Source: Eucommia ulmoides (taxonomy: Eukaryota; Streptophyta; Magnoliopsida; Garryales; Eucommiaceae). Taken from it: a stretch of 64,000 nucleotides of DNA. The translations under genes were made by a program, and so were the position numbers. Under the pieces are notes generated by a model. The model was not told where the DNA came from and made no database searches. It saw only the letters and a list, made by a program, of their open reading frames with translations. The DNA lies in the NCBI GenBank assembly GCA_016647705.1, contig CM028325.1:26398474-26462473 (forward strand), written 5' to 3'. Of this stretch, positions 43,680-56,700 are shown in pieces. How positions within the stretch are numbered: position 1 is the stretch's first letter; every line of letters begins with the position of its first letter.

Positions 43680-44250
43680 TTATAGGAAACACTAACAACC
43701 ATTTATTATCACCATCACAATCACAACAACCATTTATTATCGTGATCGAACATACCCGCCATTGCATCAAAATTACTGTCACCATGACTATGCCTATTAC
43801 CATTGTAGTTACAACAACCATTCATCACTAAAGTATATATTTATCGCCACCACAAATTTTACTATCACTTCAATCACCATCTATCACTACATCAAACTAA
43901 TCACCACCATCACCATATCAAACTAATCACTGCCATCACCATAACAAATATTCACTACACCACTGCCACCACCACACAAACATTCTTCTTACCATCTCCA
44001 CAATAGCAAATATTTGATATCAGCACCACAACCACAACAACAAATATTTATTATTAATGTTACCACCAAACAAATATTATCTATTATCATCATCACCACA
44101 ACAAAAAGTACTCACCATCACTTCGACCACCAAAGCAAATATTCCTTGTTATCACCACCATCGCCAAAGTAAATATTAACTATTACTGCCATCACCACAA
44201 ATATTCACTATCACCACCGTCATTACCACAACAAATAAATAAAAAATTAC
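43680..44250 (+). repeat. CACCATCACAACAAATATT-rich array
   Basis: Irregular alternation of (CAC/CAT/CAA) trinucleotides with AAATATTCA/T modules. The reverse complement of this composition is found at 18972-19140. The downstream GTGGTGG-rich block at 44545-44730 is the opposite-strand type. Confidence 0.75.
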
Positions 44251-45447
44251 AACAAATATCAAAATTATACAATTAGAAATTTCAAAAAATAAACACTTTA
44301 ATTTCTACATATACCAAAATAGATCTGAAAAATAGCAAAAAAGGAAGAAAAATATTAAAACAAATCAAAACAACAAATTTACAGCAAATTTGTAACAACA
44401 AAAATTCAAACTGAGGCAACAAATTTACACATCAACACAGCAAATGTCTAATATACGATGAGTACAAAAAAATGAAAAACTAGAGAAAGAGAGATCTGGC
44501 CAAATTCGGGCAGATGCGTTTGGCATTAATTAGATCGTGAAGGGAAGTTATGGTGGTGGTCTTAGGTTTGGTCGCGGTGGTAGTGGCCTTGGGTATTTTT
44601 GGTAGTGGTGTTTGAAACGTTAGGTAGTGGTTTGAATATATGCGCAGTGTTAGTGGTTTGAGAATATGGCGATCAATGGCGGTATGGGATTAGTGGTGGT
44701 CGGTGGTGGTGGCCAGTGGTGGTGGTGAAGACGAAATATAGGGTGTGTGTTGAGATATTAGGTTTTGATGATATCATGTAATGAAAGTCAATGTAGTGGA
44801 TTCAGTAGTATCATGCCCATATATCTACATGTTTATATCTTATGCGATGATGTAATTATGCCATACATATCTGTATCACACATAAGATGTCATTATATGT
44901 GTAACTCATGCATATGTCACATGTGTGATTACCTGAGGTTCTTTGGATATTATGTTTATGTAAACATATGACTCGTTTGGGCATATATGTGATTGAATAT
45001 AATGAATCTGCTAACCATGTACTAGCCATAACAACATTCGTGAGTAAGTGATCCTTGAAGGAAATTCAAAGCACCAAATTCAAAAATGAAAAAAGAAGAC
45101 AAAAATGATGGAAAACAGAAGGAGACCGGGGAGAATCAAAAGAGGCCACCGAAATGAACAAGAAATAAAGAAACTGGAACACTTGCTGCCAAGAAAGATC
45201 AAGAAGTATCAACACGAGAAAGATTGAGTTTTAAGGTAATGACACTCTTGAACAAAAGGATTGAGTAACTAAGAATCAAACAAGAAATTAAGTTAGTTAG
45301 AAAATTATAGGAACTAATCGATCCATCCCTGTATGAGTCAACCAATTTAGACAGTAGCCTATGAAAATTAGAAACCAGCGTAAACTAGTCGACCGATAAG
45401 TAGAAACACTCAATCAATTCTGGTAGTACGCTGAAAAATAGTAAAAC

Positions 45448-47110
45448 TGTTAGCCCAGTGAACTACCCAAGAGGGGGGAGTGAATTGGGTAGTGATAAAA
45501 ATTATCAGAATAATAATACTTCAAAAATTCAAATAATTAATTTAATCCTAAATTAATTATTATCTCTTTATAGCAGCGGATATGTTATCAACTAGGTGCA
45601 CACTCAAATAATAAAATATAAAACAATATAAATAATGCAGCACACAGAAATTTATACTGGTTCACCAAACTACTCTTAGCTAATTCAGTCATCCGAGCTC
45701 CATGGAGAGTTGCACTCACTAAACTCAAGATTCCTTTAAAGATATGAACCAAACCCTCACAATAATTCTTTTTGCAAGCTCAGAATCAACATTTACAATT
45801 CATTTTCCCAGGCTCAAGAATAACCTCTTCTTTTTTTCAGGCTCAAGAATAACGTATCTTTTTACAGGCTAAAGATTAACCTAATTCTATTACAGGAAGA
45901 ATCACGAGCTAATCATTTTTATATCTTAGGCTCAAGAATTTAAACCTCACAAATACTCCAAGTATCATTTTCTCAAGTAAGGATGGAACATTTACAATTC
46001 ACTCACAAATTCAATCAATGAAGAATTAACACATAATCTTTTTATACCTTAGGCAAATATCAAAATCTCAATCTCTTTATCATAAGAGATTAAAACCAGC
46101 TACCCTTGATTAGACACTCCCAGTAGTATCTAATTCGACACTCAATTCACCAATTAGAAATAATTGATAAGTGATTTTCCCACTCGGAGCTTCTACCACC
46201 CCAAATAAATTCAAACTCAATTAATGTCCCGATACTAGTGATAAAAAAGTGAGAATTTCAAAATCTGATTTCAAATAAATATGGGTAGCAAGCAGTTAAG
46301 CACGTAATCAGATTTTCTCAATAAATTGTTTCAAAAATAATTTTCAATAAAAAATCTGGAAAATAATTTCAAAGATCAAATTTCAAATAATAAATAATAG
46401 AATCAAGTAACAATTAATAGTAAATAATTTAAAATGATCTCACCAGGATTCCATCGAATAAATAATGATTAGTAATGCAACTTCAAATCGGTAATCGAAC
46501 AAATAATCTCCAAAGAATGATTCTCAAGAAAGATCTCACAAACTCTTAGTATGATAACTTTTAGAAAGCACAAGAGCTTAATAGCTCAGAATAAATTAAG
46601 ATTTTATTGATATCTGATGATACTTAGAAGCGAAAAACGCAGGTCTATTTATAAGGAAATAAAACAAGCCCTTCAACGGCTAGTTCCCATAAATCATGAC
46701 ATTTAATTACACCAATAGACTCTCTATATCATAATGATTCATTCTTGGTATAATTCACTTAAAATAACTCTTAAAATATTCAATTAAGTTCCTCAAACTT
46801 TTACTCAAAACTCAATTAGATAAGATTGAAAGAATTACATGTACCAAATTGAGAAATATCAAAACTACTTGAACTATATCTATAGGGATAATTAAATATT
46901 AATTAAATAAATCAAAACATATCAGATTCCTAAGATATCTCACATATCTTAACCATAAAATGGCTAGTAACGGCTACTTTTTAAATAAAATCCGAAATTC
47001 CATAAATCTTGAAACAGCTCTATCTGTTGACTTAGTAAGGTCCATCAGTCAACCGCTCAATTTAGGATGTAGCTAAGCCAAAAATCATTCGTCCATCGGT
47101 CAACCGCCCA
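45448..47110 (-). repeat. 3' LTR of the copia element, truncated
   Basis: It aligns with 51016 onward and 57742-58285 of the 5' LTR. The alignment stops at CAACCGCCCAT (about 47110), where the intact copy has about 690 bp more, so the internal-facing end of this LTR is lost. Confidence 0.8.
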
Positions 47111-47517
47111 TAGAACATTTAAAAAATAATGAGGTGCATTGTGTTATTTAATGTTTATTTTAAAAAATTTAGGGATCAATTATCATTTTTAAAATAGTAA
47201 TTTTAGATTTTGGACTTAAATGATAACTTAAAGGTAATTGAGGGAGATTAATGTAATTTGAGAAAAAATAAAATAATATATTTTAGAGATAAGATATACA
47301 AAAAAAAATGTGGATAACATCACAAAAATAAATAAATAAAATAATAATAAAAGATAAAATTTGTGGATGAGTTTTTGCGGCAAAAAAAAAAAATGAAAGG
47401 CGGTGGAGTGAAAACACACACATAAATAAATAAATATATATATGTGTGTGTGTGTTTCGGCTAAAGGCAAGAAAAAAAGACTCAAAAAAAAAAACAGTCA
47501 GTTCTTTCAGCCATTGC

Positions 47518-47558
<41 letters not shown>

Positions 47559-49086
47559 TATAATAGTAAATATATCACGTTTAATCTATGTGACTATTTA
47601 TACGAACATATATACATGTATAGGTATATTTATATGTCAAAAATATATACGTGAATTCGGAAAATGCACTAGGTATAAAATATTTAATTTGCGAAGAGTA
47701 CAGTTTAAAATAAAAATTGTAAATTTCAACGACAATTTTTAGTGTTTCGTCGACTAATAAATTTTTTAACAATCAATTAATATTTGTCCAAAAATTAAAT
47801 TATTAACACGAAATCCTTTGTAATCGTTACTATAATAATTTTCGTACAGTTAATATTGACAAAGAAAATTAGGTGTGTAGTAATTTTGTATAATCAAAAT
47901 TTGGAAAATGGAAAATGATGCGTTTTAGGGTCAAGCATTGCATATTAGGTTTATTTTAAATAAATTATTAATTTAGACCCTATCGTTGTTAGATTCACAA
48001 GCGTCGCCGCCCGTGTAGTATTTCGGCAACAATGTTTTTGTAGCGCAAAAATAAAAATAAAAAATCAAGATAAGTGTACTGTCTTCTATATAATTGTCAA
48101 ATTATATTTTCATACTAAAATGTGGGGAAAAAAGGGGTTTATTAAAATGGATCCTTTTATAACGTTATGCGAATCAAGTAGATTTTTAAATATGGTAAGT
48201 GATTTTATTATCCAACCATGCCATAATGTGATCTCGTTAGGAGGGCATGTCCTGAGGGATGTTGTTGGTCCTAACAGGAGGGTATGTCATGTAGGATGAT
48301 ATATTATGACCTATCAGGAAGGCAAGTCCTGCAGGTGGTTGATTATGTTGTTGATATGTTGAGACCTGTCAGGAAGGCTAGTCCTGCAGGTGATTGATTG
48401 TGTTGTTGATATATTGAGACCTACCAGATGTGCAAATCCTATAGGTGGCTGCCCCTACCATTGGGGATATTAAATGGCCCTGACACTGATAGTCACTTTA
48501 GATGGCACAGTTGTACAGGTTACAGTACCGTCGTAACTTCCGATCGCAAGGTGAAACGATCCTATGGCTAGTAGAAAAATATGAGTGCAATATTTGATTA
48601 TATGTCAAAATGTTTGGATTGGTTGATTTAAATATATTATCTTATTATAATGATGGCAGTGGAATTTTATTCCGGTTTGGTATGCAATTATATTATATTA
48701 TATTTTGGAAAGTGATACTTGATAATTATGCTTGATTCATAAAATATTTTTATATTATGAAGATAGTACACCAATAAAATATTTCGTTTCAAGTGCTACA
48801 ACTAGGAGCGGGTCCACTACTGGCACAAGGTAAAGTCAGGAGGTGGTGTCATTTTGGAGGGTAGGTCGGACAGATGTGAACCGTGGAAAGTTCAGTTTTT
48901 GTGGTTTTGCTGTAAATATTTGGGATAAGTGTATTCCCAAATTTTAAAGTAAGTAAATATATAAAAAAAAATTGGAAAAAAATTTATAGTAGTGCATATA
49001 TATATATATTTGTTAATTGGTCAGGTAATGTCAAGTCAACGATATGCCTGGCCTTGGGCGTTGGGGGCCCAGGGAGGGGTATGACA
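47111..49086 (-). mobile_element. Gypsy LTR, truncated at its 3' end
   Basis: Read on the - strand it starts TGTCATACCCCTCCCTGGGC at 49086, the TGTCA(T/C)ACCCC opening common in plant gypsy (Tekay-like) LTRs. It runs to ...TAAATAACACAATGCACC...TTAAATGTTCTA at 47111. This end aligns with 56440-56610 of the solo LTR at 54817-56651 but lacks its last 45 bp or so. It contains (TA)n at 47519-47556. Confidence 0.7.
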
Positions 49087-49843
49087 AATTCTTAGCATGC
49101 AATCTCCCACAATATAAGTGTAAACAATCTAATTCATTCTAAGGAGAAAAAACTAAGTATGTAAGATTTTCTGATAAACATGCCATAATTCTAAAACAAC
49201 AAGAAAATATGTAAACCAACACAGGTCTTAGAAATTCTTACCAACTTATTTAAATTTACTTTCTTACTCATGGCATAGTCTCTAGAAATCACATGATTTT
49301 CATATTTAGGTGTTAAAGAAGTAATTTTTTACTTTATTCCCTGTCACGTGTTGAGAACAGTTACTTCCTAGGAACAATTTATCCTTGCAAATAGATGTTT
49401 ATTTGATAACCTACAAGAAACGTCTCAAAGAGTTTCTAGGTGGTACCCAATCTAAATGGGTCCAATCTTGTTAGTCGGGACAATTTTAGTTCTCTTGGGA
49501 ACCCAAACTTGTCTGTAATTAGATATTCTTGAAAAATATTTATTAATGGTATGCCCTACAATATCACAATTAAAACATCTAACAAGATTCTTGGTTTCAT
49601 AAAAGAATTTGTGAAAACATTTTTGTTTAAGATTTTTTTTTGAAATCCAATACCAGTTTTATCAAAGAAACCTTATGAACTTCCTAAAAGCATTTTCAAA
49701 TTATTTTCTTCGCCGATAAATTTAAGAACAATTGAATGTAAATCTGATACTTTGGATTTTAATTCAATGTTTTTAGATTTATAATCCACCACTTGCTTGT
49801 TTAATGTATTAATTGTACTTTGAAGGGTATTAATTTTTGAACA
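49087..49843 (-). pseudogene. Degenerate copia gag-protease spacer
   Basis: This is the - strand continuation of the gag gene. Reading frames are all interrupted. Scattered resemblance to the region after the zinc knuckle remains, and no protease active site is recognisable. Homology ends at the gypsy LTR. Confidence 0.5.
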
Positions 49844-50979
49844 CTAGTTTTTATAATCATGTGTAAGTTCTTGATATACATCAAATAAATAATCAAAATC
49901 AATAGGACAAGAATTTGAAATTTTAGGTACCTCATTACCAGTGGCCATTAGGGCAAGCATGGACGATCCATTACTATCAGATTCTTCCGAGTTGCTCAAA
50001 TCAGAATCATCCCAAGTAGTTTTCCTCCTGATTTTCTTTCTTTTTTTTTTTCTTTTTTCTTTTCTTCTCATTTTCTTTATCCTTCTCCGGTTCAGGACAA
50101 TCAGCATGAAAGTGACCGATCTTGTGACAATTGTGGCATTTCACATTGTTCATGTTGAAATTTCTTCTTCCATGGAATGTACGTCGAGTCATTTTTTGAA
50201 AGTTCTTCGTGAGTAATGCCACATCTTTCTCTTGTTCACTGTCAAGGCTTATATCGTCACTATCATCCTCATCTTCAGTTTTCTGAGCCTTTAGCGCCAA
50301 GGATTTCTTTTTGCTATTTCCAGTGTCATCCTCATATCCTTTAATTGTCATTTCATGCGTCATCAAGTTGCCTATGAGATTATCAATTTTGTATTTGGCA
50401 TGGTCCTTAGCTTCCTCAGTTGCGGTCACCTTCAACTCCCATATTTTTATCAAAGATCTTAGGACCTTTCGAACTCTATCTTCCATGGAGTATGGCTTTC
50501 CAAGTTGACTTAAGTGATTGAAAATGATGTTAAAACTAGTGTACATCTCTTGAATCGATTCAGTTTCTCCCATTTTGAATAATTCAAATTACCTCATAAG
50601 AGCGTTGATTTTCGATTGCTTCACTTGACTTGTCCATTCATGGGCAACTTGTAACTTGTCCCATATCTCCTTCGCTGATTTACAACCTGAAACTCTTGAG
50701 TATTCATTAGTATCTAAAGAACAAAATAAAAATATTAATAGCTTGAGAGTTCATAAAAAATTTCTGCTTATCAGAAGCAGTCAACTGCTCTTTCTTCTTC
50801 TCGACTCCGTTTTTCATTGGAATAAACAGACCATCCTCGATTGTTAACCACACATCATAATTTGTGGCCTGAAAGAAGGCTATCATTTTGTCTTTCTAGA
50901 GTGAATAATTTTCACCTGCAAACAATGGTGGTCGATGCATAAACTGCCCCTCAGCTAGTGCGCCTATTATGTGCGCCAT
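49844..50979 (-). pseudogene. Copia gag with zinc knuckle, broken
   Basis: The ATG at 50979 reads MAHIIGALAEGQFMHRPPLF and then a stop (TAG) about 26 codons in. A longer frame at 50573-50007 (188 residues) carries the UBN2-type gag core (ETESIQEMYTSFN...LSQLGKPYSMEDRVRKVLRSL) and a CX2CX4HX4C zinc knuckle (CHNCHKIGHFHADC), followed by a lysine-rich tail. The next frame (50107-49844) continues with an acidic DDSDLSNSEESDSNGSS segment. Gag would form the virus-like particle of the retrotransposon. Confidence 0.85.
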
Positions 50980-51001
50980 GTAATCTTTGTTAGCTAAACC
51001 A

Positions 51002-51013
51002 GCTCTAATGCCA
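51002..51013 (-). other. Copia primer-binding site
   Basis: TGGCATTAGAGC just inside the 5' LTR (LTR end ...GGGCCAACA at 51016), close to the Met-tRNA complement TGGTATCAGAGC. Confidence 0.75.
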
Positions 51014-51266
51014 ATTGTTGGCCCAGTGAGCTACCCAAGAGAGGGGTGAATTAGGTAGTGATAAAAATTATCAGAATGATAATACTTCAAAAATTCAAAT
51101 AATTAATTTAATCATAAATTAATTATTATCTCTTTATAGCAGCGGATATGTTATCAACTAGGTGTACACCCAAACAACAAATATAAATAATACAAATAAT
51201 GCAGCACACAGAAATTTGTACTGGTTTACCAAGTTACTCTTGGCTAATCCAGTTCCCTAAGCTCCA

Positions 51267-52940
51267 TGTACGCGCGAGGATTTCATTATCGTCCTCGCGG
51301 TATTGACTACTCGCAAGTATGCGAGGTCTAGTTTTAATATAATGGATCTTATAAGATCGGATATCGTTCCACTGGGAAACATGTGCAACTCGGTTGAATA
51401 TTGTGATTAAAATAGTTTCACATTATCTCGACTAATAAAAAATTGGTTGTGTTCTATTTAATCTACTAAGATAAATGACCACTATTAGGTTAGTTCTAAT
51501 TACACTAATTACTTAGGTATTGATTTCTTTCATGTAATGCATAATTGACGTCATTAAGGTAGCTATAATGGTTTTTATCTATTCTGACAATCTTTGTATC
51601 GATAACTCCTCCACTACCTCTCCCGAGTGTAAGACGGGAGATTACACGACTTTGTGTCAACGAAGAAGTCCCCCTCAATGCCTTAACAACCCTAGGTCGC
51701 GTGAGTCTATACCAACGTCATGGATTGCATACGTTCTAACGCCCTCCCGGGTCGTTAGAACGTCACGTTGCATTTACCCTAGTCCGAATCCAGGGTTACT
51801 TTTCCTGAGTGTCAAACCCCGTATTCTCAGTTTATCAATACAAGCATAATATCAAGAATAATAATAAACACAATCGGATTTCGACAAACAACTCATTAAA
51901 GTAACAATAATTCATTCAACTTAACATTTACATGATTTCAACTACACCTAAGTAACATTTAACTAATACTATAAGATCTTAGCCATATACCATACAAAAT
52001 AAGAGGGATTCAACATTCTTAGATATGAAAAAGTAATTACAAAGATAAAAATAAGAGAAGAACGATCAAATTTGAAAGTGAAATGATCCACTGTCGCTAA
52101 TGATCGATCCGCAAGTGATTCGTCTTTGCCCGAATGATGAATCTCCTCCTTGATCTCCAAAATATAGCTTAAGAACTCTCTACTAGGGTTAGGGTTCATC
52201 AACTCTCTTTTTTAGACGTGGAAAAGGGGTATAAATAGGCCAAAGGTTTCAAAAATATCTAAACAGATATTTTGCCCTGTTCTGCGAAATTCGCCCAGGC
52301 GGTAGAATCTTCGCCTAGGCAAAGTTTAAATCGGTTAGAAATCCGCCAAGGTGATGGTTTATTTGCCTAGGCGGAGGACTAACTTCTTTTTCTTCTTTCA
52401 TTCCTACTGATTTTCGCCTAGGCGGTAGAAACTTCGCCTAGGCGGATTTCAACATTTAAGCATTTCCAGCATTCAGCACTTCCAGCATTCTGACGGAATT
52501 CCGCCTAGGCGGTGGAAACTTCGCCTAGGCGGATTTCAACATTTCAGCTTTTCCAACCTTTTGACGGATTTCTGCCTAGGCGGTGGAAACTTCGCGTAGG
52601 AGGATTTCAACATTTTAGCTTTTCAACATTCTGACGGAATTCCACCTAGGCGGTGGAAACTTCGCCTAGGCGAATTTCAACTTTTCAGCACTTTCAACCT
52701 TCTGACGGATTTCTGCCTAAGCGGTGGAAACTTCGCCTAGGCGGATTTTTGTTGTTCTTGAAACCTCCATCTTTTTATCTTTTGGCTACCCTTTTTTTCC
52801 ACCATTTCGCTCAGTTTGTCGATTGTTTACGTCCCTACTCCTGACTTATAAAAATAGCTAAAAAATTATTAAAATTTTAATAAAATACTCAAAAATTAGC
52901 AAATTCGGTTTAGAAATAAATAGGTATTTTACACCTATCA
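51267..52940 (-). mobile_element. Gypsy solo LTR, 1674 bp, target duplication (C/T)TCCA
   Basis: On the - strand it begins TGATAGGTGTAAAATACC (52940) and ends GCGCGTACA (51267). The flanks CTCCA (51262-51266) and TTCCA (52941-52945) match except one base. The homologous uninterrupted site CTCCATGGAGAG exists at 45702. Same family as the 3' LTR at 1405-2851. No internal region, so it is a recombination-derived solo LTR. Confidence 0.9.
52280..52755 (+). repeat. CGCCTAGGCG-containing array, about 70-bp unit
   Basis: GGCGGTGGAAACTTCGCCTAGG recurs with starts near 52421, 52509, 52579, 52649 and 52720 (mostly 70 bp apart). Each unit holds the palindrome CGCCTAGGCG or a near variant once or twice. 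The related LTR at 1405-2851 has only short CCGCGG/CGCCTAGGCG traces near 1620-1830. Confidence 0.9.
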
Positions 52941-53791
52941 TTCCACGGAGAATAGCACCCACTAAACTCAAGATTCCTTTAAATATAGGAACCAAACCCT
53001 CATAATGATTATTTTCTAAGGCTCAGAATCAACCTTTACAATTCCTTTTCCCAAGCTTAGGAATAACTTCTTCTCTTTTCCAAACTCAAGAATAACATAT
53101 CTTTTTACAGGCTAAAGATTAACTTAATTCTATTACAAGAAGAATCACGAGCTAATCTTTTTTATACCTTAAGCTCAAGAATTTAAACCTCACAAACACT
53201 CCAAATATCATTTTCCCAGGTAAAGATGGAACCTTTACAATTCACTCACAAATTCAATTAATAAATAATTAACACCTAATATTTTTATATCTTAGGCAAA
53301 GATCAAAACCTCAATTTTTTTACTGAAAGATATTGAAACCAACTATCCTTGATTAGACACTCTCAGTAGTATCTAATTCGACACTCAACTTACCAATTAC
53401 AAACAATTGATAAGTGATTTTTCCACTCGGAGCTTCTACCACCCCAGATAAATTCAAACTCAATTAATATCCCGATACTAGTGATAGAAAAGTAAGAATT
53501 TCAAAATCTAATTTCAAACAAAGATGGGTAGCAAGCAGTTAAGCACGTAATCAAATTTTCTCAAGAAATTGTTTCAAAAATAATTTTCAATAAAAAATCT
53601 GAAAAATGATTTCAAAGATCAAATTCCAAATAATAAATAATAGAATCAAGTAATATGTAATAGTAAGTAATTTGGAATTATCTCACCAAGATTCCACCGA
53701 ATAAATAATGATTAGTAATGCAACTTCAAATCGGTAATTGAACAAATAATCTCCAAAGAATGATTCTCAAGAAAGATCTCATAAACTCTCA

Positions 53792-56700
53792 TGTTGATCT
53801 TAAGATTTTGATGGACAATTAAAGGTTGATATTTTTTGTGGAACTAACGGTTTGATTAAGTGTTTCAGTTTATTAGTTCCAAATGATGAAGATATGATGA
53901 AAAGGATGATAAAGGATTAAGAGGTTAAAGAATTTAAAGAACTTAGGGAAAATAACTCAGGTTAAATTTTAACTCTTAATATCCCAATTAGGATCACACA
54001 CAACACAAAAAAAAAAAATTAAATGATTTTTATAAACATGTGTGTTTTTTATAGGATTCTAATTAGTTAAATTATTTGTTCCTATGTGTAATTGAAAAAG
54101 AAATATTAATACTTGATTAAAATTGAATTTAAGTACTTAGTAGAGCTAACTGAGAAAATAAATCGGTTAAAGGGGTGAAAACGTCAATGAAAATGGATTA
54201 AAAACGAATTGAGATAAATGTTCCAGCATTAGTAAGTAACCAGGTAAGTCGACCGGAGCATAGAAGAAAAAGTTTATGTATCTCTCGGTCGACAGGTAGG
54301 TCGACTTGTGCTTAAAGATGAACTCTCTGTATCGATAAATCGACAGACCGGTCGACCTGTGACCAGAAATGTAACTCTCTGAATCTCTAGGTCGACCGAT
54401 GGGCTATGGATTTCTGGCTTGGCTACATCCTGAATCTAGCGGTCAATTGGTGGTCATTGGTAAGTCGTCTTATGGCACTGTTTCAGGATTTTGGAGAATT
54501 CTGGATTTTATTCTAAAAGTAGTCATTACGAACCGTTTTATAGTTAGGATTCACGAGATATATTAGGGATTTAATGTTATTTGAGGTATGCAACATATAT
54601 TATGATATCCCTATAGATTTGGTTCATTAAGTTTGAATATTTCTCAATTTAGTGCATGTAATTCTCTCTATCCTATTTAATTGTGATTGAGAAATATTTG
54701 GGGGACTTAATTGAGAAGTTTAAAACCTATAATTAAGTGATTTGAACCAAGATAAAGTCTTAATGATATAAGGGGTCTCTAAGAGTAATTAAATGTCATA
54801 ACATGTGGGAACTAGCTGTAACGATCCGGTTTCTCAGGGTTGCTACTTGGTTTTTCCTATAGAGAATTCTACCCAATTAGTTCACCTTTTATAATTAAAT
54901 TACTATTATTATTATTTTCACCGAACGACCAATATTTTATTCTATAAATCCAATATTTTTTATCAATTAGGATGATACTTTTAATTTATATTTCACAAAT
55001 CCAACAAATTAAAAAAATATAACTACTACAACTTTAAATAGAAATTCCACTACAATTTTATTCATCTATGACAATAATTTTACTAAATAATTCATATTTT
55101 AATTAATAGAAATCTGATAAATTTTACTAAATACGGTGTTAATTATAATAGTCAATTTCACCGATTACAATAGTAAATAATAATTACAATTTTTATAAAT
55201 ATAAATTCTACACCCGGCGCCGATTCGTTCTCACCGGCCCTGCAATCAAAACTGTGGAGTTGTGAGCCAACGCTCAATAGAACTCCAACCCTTCTAATAC
55301 GTGCATTTAATTAACACAACACATAAAACACATTGACATGCTTTTCATATACTTTTCACATTGTCCAAATTAATTCATATAATTTAATAGGTAAAATTTC
55401 ACAACAATTTATCATAAATCCCACAATGAAAAATCGGAACAATAAGTTACCAGATAATTCCTTAATCACATAGTGAGACAATTAAATACATATATTAAGA
55501 GAGTTTGGAATTTTATCTGTTCCGAATCCTCCGCTGGCCGCGAGATGGGTTTTTGGTTTTTATTTGGATTGTTTGTGTATTTTTTTTCCTTTTTTTTTTT
55601 TTTTTTTTCTCTTTTCTTTTCTTCTTCTTCGGTTTTCTGGGTTTTGCTCGCCAGAGCTCACCGCCGCGGAGACGCGCCGATCACACACACGCACAACAAC
55701 GACAACGATAATAGACCACTCTTACTTCCCTGCAGTCAACGACGACATACACAACCCACCGTTGATGGAACGACCAAATGATCGACAACACCCACATGCC
55801 GAACACACTATCGGTCGAAAGATGGCGACGATCACACACATACACGTAGCAGTACCCATACACACAGTCATCGACACTACCGATGATCACTATCAACAGA
55901 ACACACCCACACACGCTGGAGAACAACCACCGAACGACAGGACAGGACACACCCACACTGCGTTTCTGTTTCTGTTTTAAATTCTCATTGCCGATGAGCT
56001 CTCTCTCCTCTAACTCTCACTCACCGCCGGCCAAACTAACCGACGATGACACACACACACTAACTGGACGACGAGCGACCACACCCACTCACCTATCTAA
56101 CCAAACAACCATATACATACACTCCCACTGGCCTGAATAGCACTCCGCCGGCAACCCAAAAATCGACGACGGAACAAAACTCACACACACATGACAAACG
56201 ATCACTGCCGGCGAACAGAACAAGAAACACACAACAGACTGACGATACACACACACACAACCATCGATGAACAACAACACATACATGAACCTCACACACA
56301 CACACGCCGATGACACCCACCGGCGAACGAACCCTCTTCTCTCTCTTTTTCTTATTTATGTTTTGTTGTAATGTGTGTGTGTATAGAGTTATATATGTAT
56401 ATATATATATAGTCGGTGTGATTTCCTTCACAATGAAGGAAAGAATAAAAAATTATTTAAATTACACTAATCCTCCTCAATTTCTTTTAAGTTCTTAGTT
56501 AAACTCAAAATCTAAAATTAATATTTCTAAAATTGCTAATTAACCCCTAAAATTTTAAATTAAATAATAAATAACACAATCTACCCTGCTATTTTCTAAA
56601 TGTTCTAAAATGCAGCTTAAATTATACGTATGCAAAACTTAGGGTCTTACACTAGCCGTTAGAGAGCTTATTTTATTCTCATTTATATAGACTTGCGTTT

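Noticed and set aside
47228..47772. Overlapping frames around a (TA)n tract
   Set aside because: They translate simple repeats within a gypsy LTR.
51568..51849. 93-residue open frame with SP-rich sequence
   Set aside because: It is inside a solo LTR, and its inverted counterpart lies in the non-coding LTR at 2223-2622. It is a non-coding repeat.
55473..55980. Open frames of 102 and 138 residues
   Set aside because: They lie inside a gypsy solo LTR and consist of T-tract and CACACA-repeat translations. No protein motif is present.
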